A stretch of DNA of 7,332 nt from Candidatus Apopatosoma intestinale (lineage in GTDB: Bacteria; Bacillota; Clostridia; Oscillospirales; CAG-272): the NCBI GenBank assembly GCA_018064545.1, contig JAGHUY010000298.1, forward strand, positions 1-7,332. The letters are read 5' to 3'. Of the stretch, positions 6,566 through 7,332 are shown piece by piece. Below the pieces are notes generated by a model. That model was given only the letters and a program-made list of their open reading frames with translations. It was not told the DNA's origin and did no database searches. Position 1 is the stretch's first letter; the number at the start of each line of letters is the position of its first letter. Position numbers and translations under genes: made by a program.

Positions 6566-7332
6566 GAATGACGTCTCCTTATCCATACATAGACGCCGAT
6601 GGCGGCGGTAATCAGCGGCAATACGACCACGCAGACGATCGTCCAGGCGTTGGCCTGTGCGGTCGTGGCGCTCAGAGAGTTGGTATCGAACGATTTATAC
6701 GTCACGTTGTCAAACGTGGCGGCGTTGCTCCCCATCAGGTCAAGCACGCTGTACAGAACACTCTCGTTGGCACTGCTTCCGTATGACAGGAAACTGGTCG
6801 TGCCGAGAGCCAGAACGTAGGATTTATTTCCCTCGTCATTGAGGTCCCAGTCCGCCATTCCGATGGCCGCCAGATTGGCGTTGCCGGAGAGGGATTCGGT
6901 GTCGGACAAACGGGTGATGGCCGAATCATAGGATTTCAGAAGCGGATAGACCGCCTGACTGCCGAACCCACCGACGAGCGAAAGAGCGCCTTTTTCCACG
7001 TCCATGGCTTTCGGGCTTGAAAAGACGACGCTGGCGCCGCTTCCGGCACCGAGGGCGCGGGTGATCAACTGGGACGGCACGTTATCGGTCGTGCGCGAAC
7101 TGTCCGCCATCACGGCCGCTCCGCCGGAAGACGAAGCCGAATGCAGAGAGTCGGTGACAGCACCGGTATAGGTGATGCCCCACTCGTAGAGAAGCCCCTC
7201 CAAAATCGGGAGACGCATGGTGGAGGCTCCCTCCGTTACGATCATGTTCCCGTAGTTCTTGACAAGAAAATCGTGAATCTTATCTTTTTCGCTGACCAGC
7301 GTCGGGTCCTCTTCGGTCGGTGCCAGCAAGTC
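6562..7332 (-). CDS. GldG-family ABC transporter auxiliary protein, C-terminal part (partial)
   Basis: The frame is open from the window edge and ends in TGA, giving 256 residues of a protein whose start is off-window. The first 60 residues fit the ABC-auxiliary (GldG) pattern: an APTEED stretch, a charged helix (LVSEKDKIHDFL) and a strand (GNMIVTEG). LPILEGLLYEWGI (41-53) then precedes a short GAVTDS. The middle is Ser/Gly/Ala-rich and presumably extracytoplasmic. A single C-terminal membrane helix spans about 230-250, followed by a short basic cytoplasmic tail (IRRRHS). The gene is translationally coupled to the DUF4340 gene by a 4-base ATGA overlap. The ATPase and permease genes are probably just beyond the window, at higher coordinates. 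GldG is known from gliding Bacteroidetes, but homologues are widespread in non-gliding bacteria with no settled function; gliding should not be inferred. Confidence 0.8.
   Translation of the reverse strand, partial: DLLAPTEEDPTLVSEKDKIHDFLVKNYGNMIVTEGASTMRLPILEGLLYEWGITYTGAVTDSLHSASSSGGAAVMADSSRTTDNVPSQLITRALGAGSGASVVFSSPKAMDVEKGALSLVGGFGSQAVYPLLKSYDSAITRLSDTESLSGNANLAAIGMADWDLNDEGNKSYVLALGTTSFLSYGSSANESVLYSVLDLMGSNAATFDNVTYKSFDTNSLSATTAQANAWTIVCVVVLPLITAAIGVYVWIRRRHS
6574..6580 (-). promoter_or_regulatory. Ribosome binding site deciding the DUF4340 gene start
   Basis: AAGGAGA on the minus strand, a near-perfect Shine-Dalgarno sequence, lies 8 nt before the ATG at 6565 and inside the end of the upstream GldG-type gene. 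It supports the 717-residue start and translational coupling. Confidence 0.85.

Noticed and set aside
7327..7329. TTG as a start codon for the GldG-type protein
   Set aside because: The frame continues to the window edge and the sequence around it matches the interior of the family, so the protein is truncated by the window rather than starting here.

Overview
All five protein genes in this 7.3 kb window lie on the minus strand, so transcription runs from high to low coordinates. Several features suggest a Clostridia-type (Firmicutes) bacterium, probably a gut or anaerobic lineage. These are purine-rich Shine-Dalgarno sites, near-consensus sigma-A promoters of the TTGACA/TATACT type, intrinsic terminators, and a long-form PRPP synthetase of the kind I associate with Clostridia. 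The species cannot be determined from this window.

Layout, in transcription order. (1) 7332-4412 is the tail of an ABC-transporter-associated operon. It holds the C-terminal part of a GldG-family membrane protein (cut by the window edge), coupled by an ATGA overlap to a large membrane-anchored DUF4340-type protein, and ends in a strong hairpin terminator (4373-4404). (2) 4316-612 is a complete three-gene transcription unit. It has a near-consensus promoter whose spacer carries a small inverted repeat. The genes are a stand-alone two-SIS-domain sugar-phosphate isomerase/deaminase-like protein, a tandem class II aldolase/adducin protein whose second half has lost active-site residues, and a long-form ribose-phosphate pyrophosphokinase. 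An intrinsic terminator (612-641) closes the unit. (3) 613-1 is a new transcription unit whose -35 box abuts that terminator. It drives a CaCA-family sodium/calcium antiporter, of which only the first half is in the window.

The middle operon is the most interesting part. An aminosugar-phosphate-type isomerase, an aldolase that probably acts on a sugar phosphate, and PRPP synthase all handle phosphorylated sugars, so the set may link catabolism of a phosphorylated sugar to the ribose-5-phosphate/PRPP pool. This is inference from families and co-transcription, and the substrate is unknown. I found no mobile elements, CRISPR arrays, tRNA or rRNA genes, and no intergenic gap over 300 bases. Nothing here is convincingly a wholly new system. 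The degenerate second aldolase domain and the candidate operator sites are the points worth checking.
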